Shown piece after piece: positions 29,249 to 37,592 of a stretch of 59,018 nucleotides of DNA. This stretch comes from Lacunisphaera sp. (GTDB lineage: Bacteria; Verrucomicrobiota; Verrucomicrobiia; Opitutales; Opitutaceae). The stretch covers positions 1 to 59,018 of the forward strand of contig JAQSDJ010000048.1 in assembly GCA_029945855.1 (NCBI GenBank). Direction: 5' to 3'. Position numbers and translations under genes: made by a program. A model generated the notes under the pieces. The model saw nothing but the letters and a program-made list of their open reading frames with translations. It was not told the DNA's origin and made no database searches. The stretch's first letter is position 1. Every line of letters begins with the position of its first letter.

Positions 29249-30043
29249 ATGAACACTGCCCTCGCCCGCGGCACGGATGCCCCCACCCAACCCACCACCG
29301 CCTGGCGCGCCTACGCCGGCGTCACCTCCGGCCCCGTTGATGAAAAGGAGCTGATCGAGCGCTTCCTGCCTTTGGTCCGCAATGTCGTGGACCGCATCAA
29401 GCTCACCCTGCCCCTGCACATCGACGCGGACGATCTCTACAGCGTCGGCGTCATCGGCCTGATCGCCGCCGTGCGCAAATACGACCCCGCGCAGGGCAAC
29501 ACCTTCGCCGGCTATGCCGCCATGCGGATCCGGGGCGCCGTGCTCGACGAACTCCGCCGCATGGACTGGTGCCCCCGCCGCACCCGCGCCCGCGCCCGCA
29601 AGCTCAAGGATTCCATCAACACCCTGGAACAGAAGCTCGGCCACACCGCCACCGAGGCTGAGATCTGCCAGGAACTCGGGATCAGCCAGAAGGAATACAC
29701 CAAGTGGCTCGACGAAGTCCGCCCGGCGACTTTTATCGCCCTCGACGGCCCGGCCGGCCGGGAGGAATCGGAAGGTGCTTCCCTGCACGAACTACTGGCG
29801 GATGACAACGACGCCACCGGCCGCGATACCCTCGAGAAGGAGGAATTGCTCAAACTTCTCACTCAAAGGATGGCCGAACTGCCCGATATACCACGGAAGA
29901 TACTCGCCATGTATTACTTTGAAGGCATGCGGCTTGCCGAAATCGCCGCCGTCTATGGCCTGACGGAATCCCGCATCTGCCAGATCCATTCGCAGACCAT
30001 CCTCGGTCTGCGCAGCTACCTCAGCCGCGCCCGCAACGGCTGA
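29249..30043 (+). CDS. fliA: RNA polymerase sigma factor, FliA/WhiG type
   Basis: ELIERFLPLVRNVVDRIKLTLPLHIDADDLYSVGVIGLIAAVRKYDPAQGNTFAGYAAMRIRGAVLDELRRMDW; region 4 LAEIAAVYGLTESRICQIHSQTI. Confidence 0.93.
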   Translation: MNTALARGTDAPTQPTTAWRAYAGVTSGPVDEKELIERFLPLVRNVVDRIKLTLPLHIDADDLYSVGVIGLIAAVRKYDPAQGNTFAGYAAMRIRGAVLDELRRMDWCPRRTRARARKLKDSINTLEQKLGHTATEAEICQELGISQKEYTKWLDEVRPATFIALDGPAGREESEGASLHELLADDNDATGRDTLEKEELLKLLTQRMAELPDIPRKILAMYYFEGMRLAEIAAVYGLTESRICQIHSQTILGLRSYLSRARNG

Positions 30044-30063
30044 GTCCTTCACCCGATCCCGGC

Positions 30064-30927
30064 ATGCTTGTCCTCCTCGGAGCTTTGATCGTCCTGCTCT
30101 CGACCATCGGCGGCTTCATGCTCGCCGGCGGCAATCCGATGGTGCTGCTCCATGTCTCCGAATTCGTCGTCATCTTCGGCGTGGGGGCCGGCGTCCTCTT
30201 CATCGCCAGCCCGGGGCACGTGCTCAAGCACATCGTCCACAAGTCGAAGGAGGCCGTCACCGGCCGCACCGCCGGCAAGGCCGAATACTTCGAGCTGCTC
30301 AAGCTCCTCTACGAGCTCTTCATGAACGGCCGCCGCAACGGCCTCATCGCGCTCGAGGAGCACGTCATGGATCCCCAGGCCAGCGCCATTTTCCAGAAGT
30401 ATCCGACGCTGCTCAAGCACCCCGAGCGGCTGCAGTTCCTGTGCAACGGCCTCAAGCCGGTCATCGACGGCAAGATCAAGCCTGACCAGCTCGAGGACCT
30501 CATGGCCGCCGAGCTCGCCGCCAAGGACATCGAGGCCAACCACCCCGTCCATATCCTGCAGCTCGTCGGCGACTCGCTCCCCGGCATCGGCATCGTGGCC
30601 GCCGTGCTCGGCATCATCAACACCATGGCCGCCATCGCCGACGGTCCCGAGGTCGTGGGCAAACGCGTCGCCGCCGCCCTTACCGGCACCCTGCTCGGCA
30701 TCTTCGCCGCCTACGGTTTCGTCAACCCGCTGGCCAACCGCATCGTCTTCAACAACGCCTCCGACCAGCTCTGCCTGAAATGCATCATGCAGGCCGTCGC
30801 CGGCTTCGCCAAGGGCCTCGCGCCCCTCACCGCCGTCGAGATCGCGCGCCGCTCGCTCGACAGCTCCGTCCAACCCGGCGCCGATGAGCTGGAGGCCGCG
30901 GTCAAGGGCCTCGGCACCGGCAAATAA
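30064..30927 (+). CDS. motA: Flagellar motor stator protein MotA
   Basis: GGFMLAGGNPMVLLHVSEFVVIFGVGAG; LPGIGIVAAVLGIINTMAAI...ALTGTLLGIFAAYGFVNPLA. Confidence 0.96.
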   Translation: MLVLLGALIVLLSTIGGFMLAGGNPMVLLHVSEFVVIFGVGAGVLFIASPGHVLKHIVHKSKEAVTGRTAGKAEYFELLKLLYELFMNGRRNGLIALEEHVMDPQASAIFQKYPTLLKHPERLQFLCNGLKPVIDGKIKPDQLEDLMAAELAAKDIEANHPVHILQLVGDSLPGIGIVAAVLGIINTMAAIADGPEVVGKRVAAALTGTLLGIFAAYGFVNPLANRIVFNNASDQLCLKCIMQAVAGFAKGLAPLTAVEIARRSLDSSVQPGADELEAAVKGLGTGK

Positions 30928-30933
30928 CCCGCC

Positions 30934-31770
30934 ATGGCCGGACACGGAGGAGCCTGGAAAGTGGCCTACGCGGACTTCGTCACCGCGATGATGGCCCTGT
31001 TCATGGTCCTGTGGATCTCCGCGCAGGACCAGAAGATCCTCATCGCCACCTCGCGCTATTTCCAGAGCCCGTTCAGCTCGATGATGAACGACCACTCCGG
31101 CATCATGCCCTTCAACAAGGAGAGCAACAGCAGCGCCGCGCCCAAGGACGAGACCGACACCTCGGCCAAGGCGGGCTCTTCCGACCGCGGCCGGCAGATC
31201 GAGCTCAATTTCCTCAACTCCGTCGCCGCCGACGTCTACCGGCTGCTCCATCTCGATGAGAACGTGGAAAAGAAATCGGTCGACGTGCAGGTGACCTCGG
31301 ACGGCCTCCGCCTGACGTTGTTCGACCGCACCGAAACCCCGCTCTTCGTCGGCGACACCACCGATTTCTCCGAGCGGGGCCGCCACCTCCTCCAGAACCT
31401 CGCGTGGCTGATCGACCGCCACAAGTTCCGCGTCACCATCGACGGCCACACCCGCCTGCTGCCCGCGCCGCTGCGCGAGAATTATTCCGCCTGGGAACTC
31501 TCCTCCGACCGGGCCAACGCCGCCCGCCGCGCGCTGGTCTACTACGCGGTCGAGGCCGCCCAGATCGAGCGCGTCACCGGCTACGCCGATACCCGGCCGC
31601 TCGACGGCGCCCAGCCCGACGCCGACGCCAACCAGCGCATCACGCTCAGCCTGACCCTCACTTCCAAGCTGCCGACCACCAAACCCGCGAACCAGCCCGT
31701 CGCGGGCGGCACCGCTAGGTCCAACCCTTCGCCCCGCCCGGATACCCCCGGCCGGCCCGGTCCCACATGA
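30934..31770 (+). CDS. motB: Flagellar motor stator protein MotB
   Basis: GGAWKVAYADFVTAMMALFMVLWI; OmpA-like VTIDGHTR...NYSAWELSSDRANAARRAL. Confidence 0.96.
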   Translation: MAGHGGAWKVAYADFVTAMMALFMVLWISAQDQKILIATSRYFQSPFSSMMNDHSGIMPFNKESNSSAAPKDETDTSAKAGSSDRGRQIELNFLNSVAADVYRLLHLDENVEKKSVDVQVTSDGLRLTLFDRTETPLFVGDTTDFSERGRHLLQNLAWLIDRHKFRVTIDGHTRLLPAPLRENYSAWELSSDRANAARRALVYYAVEAAQIERVTGYADTRPLDGAQPDADANQRITLSLTLTSKLPTTKPANQPVAGGTARSNPSPRPDTPGRPGPT

Positions 31771-31991
31771 AACCTTTTCTCCTCGGGAAAAAGCCCGTCG
31801 ACTCCGCCCCGCTCCGCCCGGTCCACGCGCATCCGCCCCTGCCCCGGAACGGCCTCGTGCTCCAATCCGCCCCCGCCCCGACCCCGACCGTCGAGGTGGT
31901 GAAGGAGGGCGACAAGGTGGTGCGGCTCGTCATCACCTGCCTGTGCGGGGAACGCATCGAGGTCGACTGCCTCTATCCCGCCGGTAGCTGA
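31767..31991 (+). CDS. Small hypothetical protein with CxC motif
   Basis: 74 aa MKPFLLGKKPVDSAPLRPV...VVKEGDKVVRLVITCLCGERIEVDCLYPAGS; 4-nt overlap with motB stop. Confidence 0.6.
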   Translation: MKPFLLGKKPVDSAPLRPVHAHPPLPRNGLVLQSAPAPTPTVEVVKEGDKVVRLVITCLCGERIEVDCLYPAGS

Positions 31992-32079
31992 GCCGGATCC
32001 GGATCACGTCTTTTGTCGGGGCGTCGCCCAAAGCGGCCGTTGGCCGGCCAATCTCCACTGGAGAGCCGCGCATCAAATG

Positions 32080-32152
32080 GTGGAACCTGTCCTCCGGACG
32101 GGTTGTTGGACACACGCCAAGGCAAACCGGTCACGGAGGACCGGTTCCACCT
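32080..32152. repeat. Intergenic inverted repeat (18-bp arms, one mismatch)
   Basis: GGTGGAACCTGTCCTCCG (32080-32097) vs reverse complement of CGGAGGACCGGTTCCACC (32135-32152). Confidence 0.8.
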
Positions 32153-32277
32153 CCCTCAACCGCTTGATCCCGGCTTGGTCAAAAGCTGCAGCTCATCACC
32201 GGCTGGAAGCCGGTGCAAGCCGGTGCCACCTCCGCTACGCAGACCACCGGGTCCAACGGACCGGCCTGCCGTCGCCC

Positions 32278-32426
32278 GGGCATTTTCTGCCAATCCCGCC
32301 CGGCAAATTTTGCCAGAGACGCCCGGGAGGTTCGGAGAATTCATGGGGCCAGGCACTAGAAAGTTTTTAAATCATTGGCCTGTGCCGGTTAGCAGTCGTG
32401 CCGCCCACCTTGGCACCGCTGTTGCT
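32278..32426 (+). promoter_or_regulatory. Candidate sigma54 promoter and upstream palindromes for flgF operon
   Basis: GGGCATTTTCTGCCA 32278-32292; CGGCAAATTTTGCCA 32301-32315; AAAGTTTTTAA 32360-32370; CCGGTTAGCAG 32385-32395; TTGGCACCGCTGTTGCT (-24 GG 32412-32413, -12 GC 32424-32425). Confidence 0.7.
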
Positions 32427-32440
32427 ATCCTTCGCCTCAG

Positions 32441-33193
32441 ATGAACATCGGGCTCTACCAAAGCGCTTCCACCCTGTCCGCCCTCGAGCGGTGGCAGGAC
32501 AGCGTTTCGCAGAACATCACCTCCGCGCAGACGACCGGTTACCGCAAGCGCACGGTGGAGTTCTCGACCGAGAGCGCCGGCAAATGGAACATCGATCCCC
32601 GCGGCCGCGCCGGCGACCCGGAGAACGAGGCCAACGCGCTGTTCACCCGCGTCACCAACGGCATCAATTTCCTCACCGGCGAAACCCAGCCCACGCGCCG
32701 GGAGCTCGATATCGCGATCCAGGGCGACGGCTTCTTCGAGGTCCAGCAGCCCGACGGCAGCAAAGCCTACACCCGCAGCGGCGAATTCCGTGTCCGCCCC
32801 GACCGCACTTTGGTCACCACCGGCGGCCTGGAGATCATGACCGAGGGCGGCTCGCCCATCACGTTGCTCCCCTCCGGCGGTGCGATCACCGTCAACCGGG
32901 ATGGCACCGTCTTTCAGGGCGACATCTCGCTCGGCAAACTCTCCATCCAGAAGTTCGCCCGTCCCGAGGCGCTCATCCCCGTCGCCGGCGGCATGTTCCT
33001 CCCTTCCGCCGGCGCCGGCATCCAGTCGGTCGACGAACCCGAGCTCATGCAGGGCTACCTCGAGCAGAGCAATGTCCAGGCGCTCCGCGAGATGGTCGAT
33101 CTCGTCCTCATTGCCCGCGCCTACGAGGCCAACCAGAAGGTCATCACCTCTGTCGACCAGCAGATGCAGAAGACCCTCGAAGCCCTCGGCTGA
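32441..33193 (+). CDS. flgF: Flagellar basal-body rod protein FlgF
   Basis: QDSVSQNITSAQTTGYRKRTVEF; QGYLEQSNVQALREMVDLVLIARAYEANQKVITSVDQQMQKTLEALG. Confidence 0.9.
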   Translation: MNIGLYQSASTLSALERWQDSVSQNITSAQTTGYRKRTVEFSTESAGKWNIDPRGRAGDPENEANALFTRVTNGINFLTGETQPTRRELDIAIQGDGFFEVQQPDGSKAYTRSGEFRVRPDRTLVTTGGLEIMTEGGSPITLLPSGGAITVNRDGTVFQGDISLGKLSIQKFARPEALIPVAGGMFLPSAGAGIQSVDEPELMQGYLEQSNVQALREMVDLVLIARAYEANQKVITSVDQQMQKTLEALG

Positions 33194-33331
33194 GCCCGCC
33201 CCGCCATGAATTCCCCATATAGACAACCGCCACAACGACTGCATGGCCGCGCCCGGCGTGGGGCCGGGCCGGCCTCTATTTCCAAGAGCGGCCATCGCGG
33301 AGCGCGGAGCGAACTGTCGGACCGCGCTGCC

Positions 33332-33366
33332 CGCTACCCGCTACTCACTACTCGCTACTCGCTACT
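33332..33366. repeat. Tandem heptamer repeat (CGCTACY x5) upstream of flgG
   Basis: CGCTACC CGCTACT CACTACT CGCTACT CGCTACT. Confidence 0.85.
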
Positions 33367-33378
33367 TCATTTCCACCC

Positions 33379-34158
33379 ATGAACCTCTCGCTCTACTCCG
33401 CCGCCACCGGCATGGAGGCCCAGCAGCTCAACCTGAACACCATCGCGAACAACCTCGCGAACGTGAACACCCCGGGCTTCAAGCGCAGCAAGATCGAGTT
33501 CCAGGATCTCCTCTACCAGAAGCCCCGCGCCTCGGGCACCGATTCCGGCGGCGGCAACCTCGTCCCCACCGGCATCGAGGTCGGCAACGGCTCGCGCGTC
33601 GCCGCCACCTCCAAGGTCTTCACCCAGGGCCAGCTCACCAACACCGGCGGCAAGCTCGACCTCGCCATCCAGGGCGACGGCTTCTTCGAGGTGCAGCGCG
33701 CCGACGGCACCACCGCCTACACCCGCGACGGCTCCTTCAAGCTCAACGCCCAAGGCCAGGTCGTCACCATCGACGGCTTTCCCATCCTGAGCGGTTTCCA
33801 GACCATTCCCCCCGGCTCCGAGGTCACCGTCTCCGAGGACGGTCAGGTCACGGTCCAGTCCAGCACCGGCACGCAGACCTTCCGCCTCACCGCGACGCGC
33901 TTCGCCAATCCCTCCGGCCTCCGCTCGCTCGGCGGCAACCTCTACGAGGAAACCGCCGCCTCCGGCACCCCCGAGACCGGCAACCCCGGCGAACAGGGCT
34001 TCGGCCGCACGATCCAAGGCTACATCGAGAACTCCAACGTCAACATCGTCGAGGAGATGGTGAACCTCATCATCGCCCAGCGCGCCTACGAGATCAATTC
34101 GAAGTCCATCCAGACCTCCGACGAGATGCTCCAAAACGTCGCCAACATGAAGCGCTGA
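33379..34158 (+). CDS. flgG: Flagellar basal-body rod protein FlgG
   Basis: LNTIANNLANVNTPGFKRSKIEFQDLLYQ; GYIENSNVNIVEEMVNLIIAQRAYEINSKSIQTSDEMLQNVANMKR. Confidence 0.97.
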   Translation: MNLSLYSAATGMEAQQLNLNTIANNLANVNTPGFKRSKIEFQDLLYQKPRASGTDSGGGNLVPTGIEVGNGSRVAATSKVFTQGQLTNTGGKLDLAIQGDGFFEVQRADGTTAYTRDGSFKLNAQGQVVTIDGFPILSGFQTIPPGSEVTVSEDGQVTVQSSTGTQTFRLTATRFANPSGLRSLGGNLYEETAASGTPETGNPGEQGFGRTIQGYIENSNVNIVEEMVNLIIAQRAYEINSKSIQTSDEMLQNVANMKR

Positions 34159-34160
34159 CC

Positions 34161-34922
34161 ATGAGAACCCTGCTCCCCCTCAGCCTCCTCGTTGCCCTGG
34201 CCGCCCTCGCGGTCCGGGCCCCGGCCGGGCCGGCCGCCGCCGCGACCGATGGCGCCAGCTCCGCCCCGCCGCTCTCGACGCCCGCCGTCGGCACCCCCCT
34301 CGGCCAGGACCACTTCATCGCCGCGCTCGCCCGCGAACTCTCGGCGCACTTCAACCTGGAAGGCGACCTGCAGCTCGAACTCGTGCGCCCGTGCGCCACC
34401 CCCGAGCGCCTCGCCCGCGAATGGTCGGTGCAGATCACCGAGTTTCCCTCCCTGCCCGCCGGGGCCATGCTCATCCGCTGCCGCCTGCTGGCCGACCGGG
34501 AACCAGTCGCCGAGTCCACCGTCATGCTCCGCGCCACCCTCTGGCGCGACGCCTGGGTCGCCCGCCAGCCGCTGACCGGCGGCGCCGCCTTCGACCCGGC
34601 GCTCCTCGACGCCCGCCGCGTCGATTTCTTCCGCGAGCGCGATGCCCTGCCCGCCCTCGTCGGCGACCACACCTTCATCTTCGCCCGCAGCGTCCAGTCC
34701 GGCCGCCTGCTCACCTGGCGCGACGTCGTCCGCCGCCCGCTCGTCAAGAAGGGCGAGGTCGTCGAGGTCTCCGCCGCCGCCGGCCAGCTGGTCGTGATGA
34801 TGAAGGCCCTCGCCATGCAGAACGGCGCGAAGGGCGAGGCCGTCACCGTGCGCAACCTGGATTCCCGGAAGGATTTCACCGCCTTTGTCATCGATGAAAA
34901 TCGTGTTCAAGTCCGCTTCTAA
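34161..34922 (+). CDS. flgA: FlgA-like P-ring chaperone
   Basis: C-terminal RSVQSGRLLTWRDVVRRPLVKKGEVVEVSAAAGQLVVMMKALAMQNGAKGEAVTVRNLDSRKDFTAFVIDENRVQVRF. Confidence 0.88.
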   Translation: MRTLLPLSLLVALAALAVRAPAGPAAAATDGASSAPPLSTPAVGTPLGQDHFIAALARELSAHFNLEGDLQLELVRPCATPERLAREWSVQITEFPSLPAGAMLIRCRLLADREPVAESTVMLRATLWRDAWVARQPLTGGAAFDPALLDARRVDFFRERDALPALVGDHTFIFARSVQSGRLLTWRDVVRRPLVKKGEVVEVSAAAGQLVVMMKALAMQNGAKGEAVTVRNLDSRKDFTAFVIDENRVQVRF

Positions 34923-35559
34923 CCCCGGTCTCGGGGCGTTGCTCGCCCTGCTCGTCGTCCTCGGCCTGCTGCTGCTCTGCGGCGCGCCGCTGGCGCATGG
35001 CGGCTCCCTCTGGCCGGCCGACGGCGCCCCGGGCCGCAGCATGTTCGCCGACCGCAAGGCCGCCGCCGCGGGCGACATCCTCACCGTCGTCGTCGCCGAG
35101 AGCGCCGCCGCCACCAACTCCCAGAGCAAGCAGACCTCGCGCGATTCCAGCATCGAGGACGCCATCGGCCGGTTTCTCTTCAGCGCGGCCGCCAGCGGCT
35201 TCGGCACCCACAACGGCGAGCTCCCCGCCACCAGCACCTCCGGCAAGGCCGGCAACTCCGGCGGCGGCGAGGTCGCCAACACCCAGTCCCTCACCAGCCG
35301 CGCCGCCGTCCTCGTCACCGACGTCCTCCCCAACGGCAACCTCGTCATCGAGGGCATGCGCGTCGTCACCTTTTCCGGCGAGACCCAGTATGTCGTCCTC
35401 CACGGCCTCGTGCGGCCCGACGACATCTCCCCCGCCAACACCATCTTCTCCACCAACATCGCCGACGCCCGCGTCGAGTTTGTGACCGAAGGCAGCCTGA
35501 CCGACGCGCAGAAGCGCGGCTGGCTGACCAAGCTCTACGAAAAACTCCGGCCCCTCTGA
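34894..35559 (+). CDS. flgH: Flagellar L-ring protein FlgH
   Basis: GSLWPADGAPGRSMFADRKAAAAGDILTVVVAESAAATNSQSKQT; NGNLVIEGMRVVTFSGETQYVVLHGLVRPDDISPANTIFSTNIADARVEF. Confidence 0.92.
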   Translation: MKIVFKSASNPGLGALLALLVVLGLLLLCGAPLAHGGSLWPADGAPGRSMFADRKAAAAGDILTVVVAESAAATNSQSKQTSRDSSIEDAIGRFLFSAAASGFGTHNGELPATSTSGKAGNSGGGEVANTQSLTSRAAVLVTDVLPNGNLVIEGMRVVTFSGETQYVVLHGLVRPDDISPANTIFSTNIADARVEFVTEGSLTDAQKRGWLTKLYEKLRPL

Positions 35560-35569
35560 GGATCACCCC

Positions 35570-36670
35570 ATGACACGGATGTTGCACCTGCTTGCCCTCG
35601 CCCTGCTCGCCACCGCCGGCCTCGCCCACGCCGCGCGCGTGAAGGACCTCACGCTGGTCGAGGGCGGCCGCGACAACCAGCTGGTCGGCTACGGCCTCGT
35701 CGTCGGCCTCGCGGGCGAAGGCGACAGCAACGCCGCCTCCACCCTCCGCGCCGTCGCCAACACCCTCCAGCGCCACGGCCTCTCCGTCAGCCCGCAGGAC
35801 ATCAAGTCCAAGAACGTGGCCGCCGTCATGCTCACCGCCGACATCGCCGCGTTCCTCAAGCCCGGCGCCCGCATCGACGTGACCGTGGCCTCCCTCGGCG
35901 ACGCCAAGACCCTGCAGGGCGGCGTCCTCCTCCAGGCCCCGCTGCTCGGCGGCGACGGCCGCGTCTACGCGGTCGCGCAGGGCCCGATCGCCATCGGCGG
36001 CTTCCTCGGCGGCAGCGGCGGCGCCGGCGGCGCCACCGTGCAGAAGAACCACCCGACCGTCGGCCTCATCAGCAACGGCGCCATCATCGAGCGCGAGGTG
36101 CCCGCGCAGTTCGTCAACGACGGCATGCTGCGCCTCCTCCTGCACAATCCCGACTTCGCCTCCGCCGCCCGCATGGCCGACGCCATCAACCTCCGCTGGC
36201 CCGGCCTCGCCCTCGCCACCGACGCCGCCACCATCGCCGTGCACGTGCCCGAGGCCTACCGCGGACACGACGTCTCCTTCCTGTCCGACCTCGGCACCGT
36301 CGAGTGCACGCCCGACACGCTCGCGCGCATCGTCATCAACGAGCGCACCGGCACCATCGTCGCCACCTCCACGGTCCGCATCTCGCACGTCGCCATCGCC
36401 CACGGCTCGCTCACCATCACCGTCACCAGCAACATCGGTGTCAGCCAGCCCAACGCGTTCAACAACTCCGGCACCACCCAGGTCACCCCCAGCACCCAGA
36501 CCGCGGTGAGCGAGACCAAGGGCAGCTTCACCGTCCTCGAGGAGCCGCCGACCATCGAGCGCCTCGCCGCCGCGCTCAACGCCCTCGGCGTCTCCGCCCG
36601 CGACATGATGGCCATCCTCCAGTCGCTCAAGCGCGCCGGCGCCCTCCAGGCCGAACTCATCATCAATTGA
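35570..36670 (+). CDS. flgI: Flagellar P-ring protein FlgI
   Basis: NQLVGYGLVVGLAGEGDSN...NVAAVMLTADIAAFLKPGARIDVTVASLGDAKTLQGGVLLQAPL; RIVINERTGTIVATSTVRISHVAIAHGSLTITV. Confidence 0.96.
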   Translation: MTRMLHLLALALLATAGLAHAARVKDLTLVEGGRDNQLVGYGLVVGLAGEGDSNAASTLRAVANTLQRHGLSVSPQDIKSKNVAAVMLTADIAAFLKPGARIDVTVASLGDAKTLQGGVLLQAPLLGGDGRVYAVAQGPIAIGGFLGGSGGAGGATVQKNHPTVGLISNGAIIEREVPAQFVNDGMLRLLLHNPDFASAARMADAINLRWPGLALATDAATIAVHVPEAYRGHDVSFLSDLGTVECTPDTLARIVINERTGTIVATSTVRISHVAIAHGSLTITVTSNIGVSQPNAFNNSGTTQVTPSTQTAVSETKGSFTVLEEPPTIERLAAALNALGVSARDMMAILQSLKRAGALQAELIIN

Positions 36671-36672
36671 GC

Positions 36673-37011
36673 ATGAACATTTCCCCCGTCAACTCCCAGG
36701 CCTCCACCGCCGCCGCTCTCCTGGCGTCCGCGGGCGGCGCCCAGAAACTCTCCGCCCTCCCCGCGGCCGAGCAGGCCTCGGCCGCCGCCGGCCAGTTCGA
36801 GGCCATCATGATCCGGCAGTTCCTCCAGGACAGCGTCGGCGGCATGATGGGCGGCGAAGAAAGCGGTCCCGCCGGCGGCGTCTACGGCTATCTTCTCACC
36901 GACGTGCTTGCCAACAAGCTCACCGAGGGCGGCGGTCTCGGCCTCGGCCGCATGTTGCAGCAGCAGCTCACCCCCGCCACCCCGGCCACTCCGCCGCAAG
37001 GATCCTTATGA
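36673..37011 (+). CDS. flgJ: FlgJ-like rod-binding protein (no muramidase domain)
   Basis: AAGQFEAIMIRQFLQDSVGG...YGYLLTDVLANKLTEGGGLGLGRMLQQQL. Confidence 0.85.
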   Translation: MNISPVNSQASTAAALLASAGGAQKLSALPAAEQASAAAGQFEAIMIRQFLQDSVGGMMGGEESGPAGGVYGYLLTDVLANKLTEGGGLGLGRMLQQQLTPATPATPPQGSL

Positions 37012-37505
37012 ACCAGGATTGGACCATCATTGCGGACCGGCTCCGCCAGGAAGTCGTCGAATACGGCGGCCTGCTCCAGCTGTTCGGCCAGCAGGAGGAA
37101 GCCCTCTACCAGCGCGACGCCGATGGCGTGCTCCGCCTCAGCTCCGCGATCGAGCAGCAGGTGCTCGCCCTGCACGACTTCCGCCGCCGCCGCGAGGAGG
37201 CCGTCGCTGCCTTCGCCACCGCGCATGGCTGCCCGGCCACCGCCACCCTGCGCTCCCTGCTGCCGCAATTTGCCCCCGCGGTGCGTCCGCTCATCGAGGC
37301 GCTGCTCAACGAGGTCAACGTCCTCGTCCACCGCGTCCGCCGCATGTCGCGCCACAACCACACCCTGCTCGCCCGCGCCGTCGCCACCCACCAGCAGACG
37401 CTCCGCGCGCTGCGCCCCGGCGACTTCACCCAGACCTACGCCCCCAACGGCCGCAGCAGCATCAGCACCGTCCGCCCCGCCCCCGCACTCCAAGCCGCCA
37501 GCTGA
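37008..37505 (+). CDS. flgN: FlgN-like chaperone
   Basis: Helical 165 aa protein immediately upstream of flgK; LYQRDADGVLRLSSAIEQQVLALHDFRRRREEAVAAF. Confidence 0.65.
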   Translation: MNQDWTIIADRLRQEVVEYGGLLQLFGQQEEALYQRDADGVLRLSSAIEQQVLALHDFRRRREEAVAAFATAHGCPATATLRSLLPQFAPAVRPLIEALLNEVNVLVHRVRRMSRHNHTLLARAVATHQQTLRALRPGDFTQTYAPNGRSSISTVRPAPALQAAS

Positions 37506-37546
37506 ACCTCGAAACCCCGGGCAGACCAGACCTGCTTCCGCCCTTC

Positions 37547-37581
37547 CTCTACTCGCTACCCGCTACTCGCTACCCGCTACT
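37547..37581. repeat. Tandem heptamer repeat (CGCTACY) upstream of flgK
   Basis: Degenerate CTCTACT followed by CGCTACC CGCTACT CGCTACC CGCTACT; same unit as 33332-33366. Confidence 0.85.
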
Positions 37582-37592
37582 TTACTTCCCCC

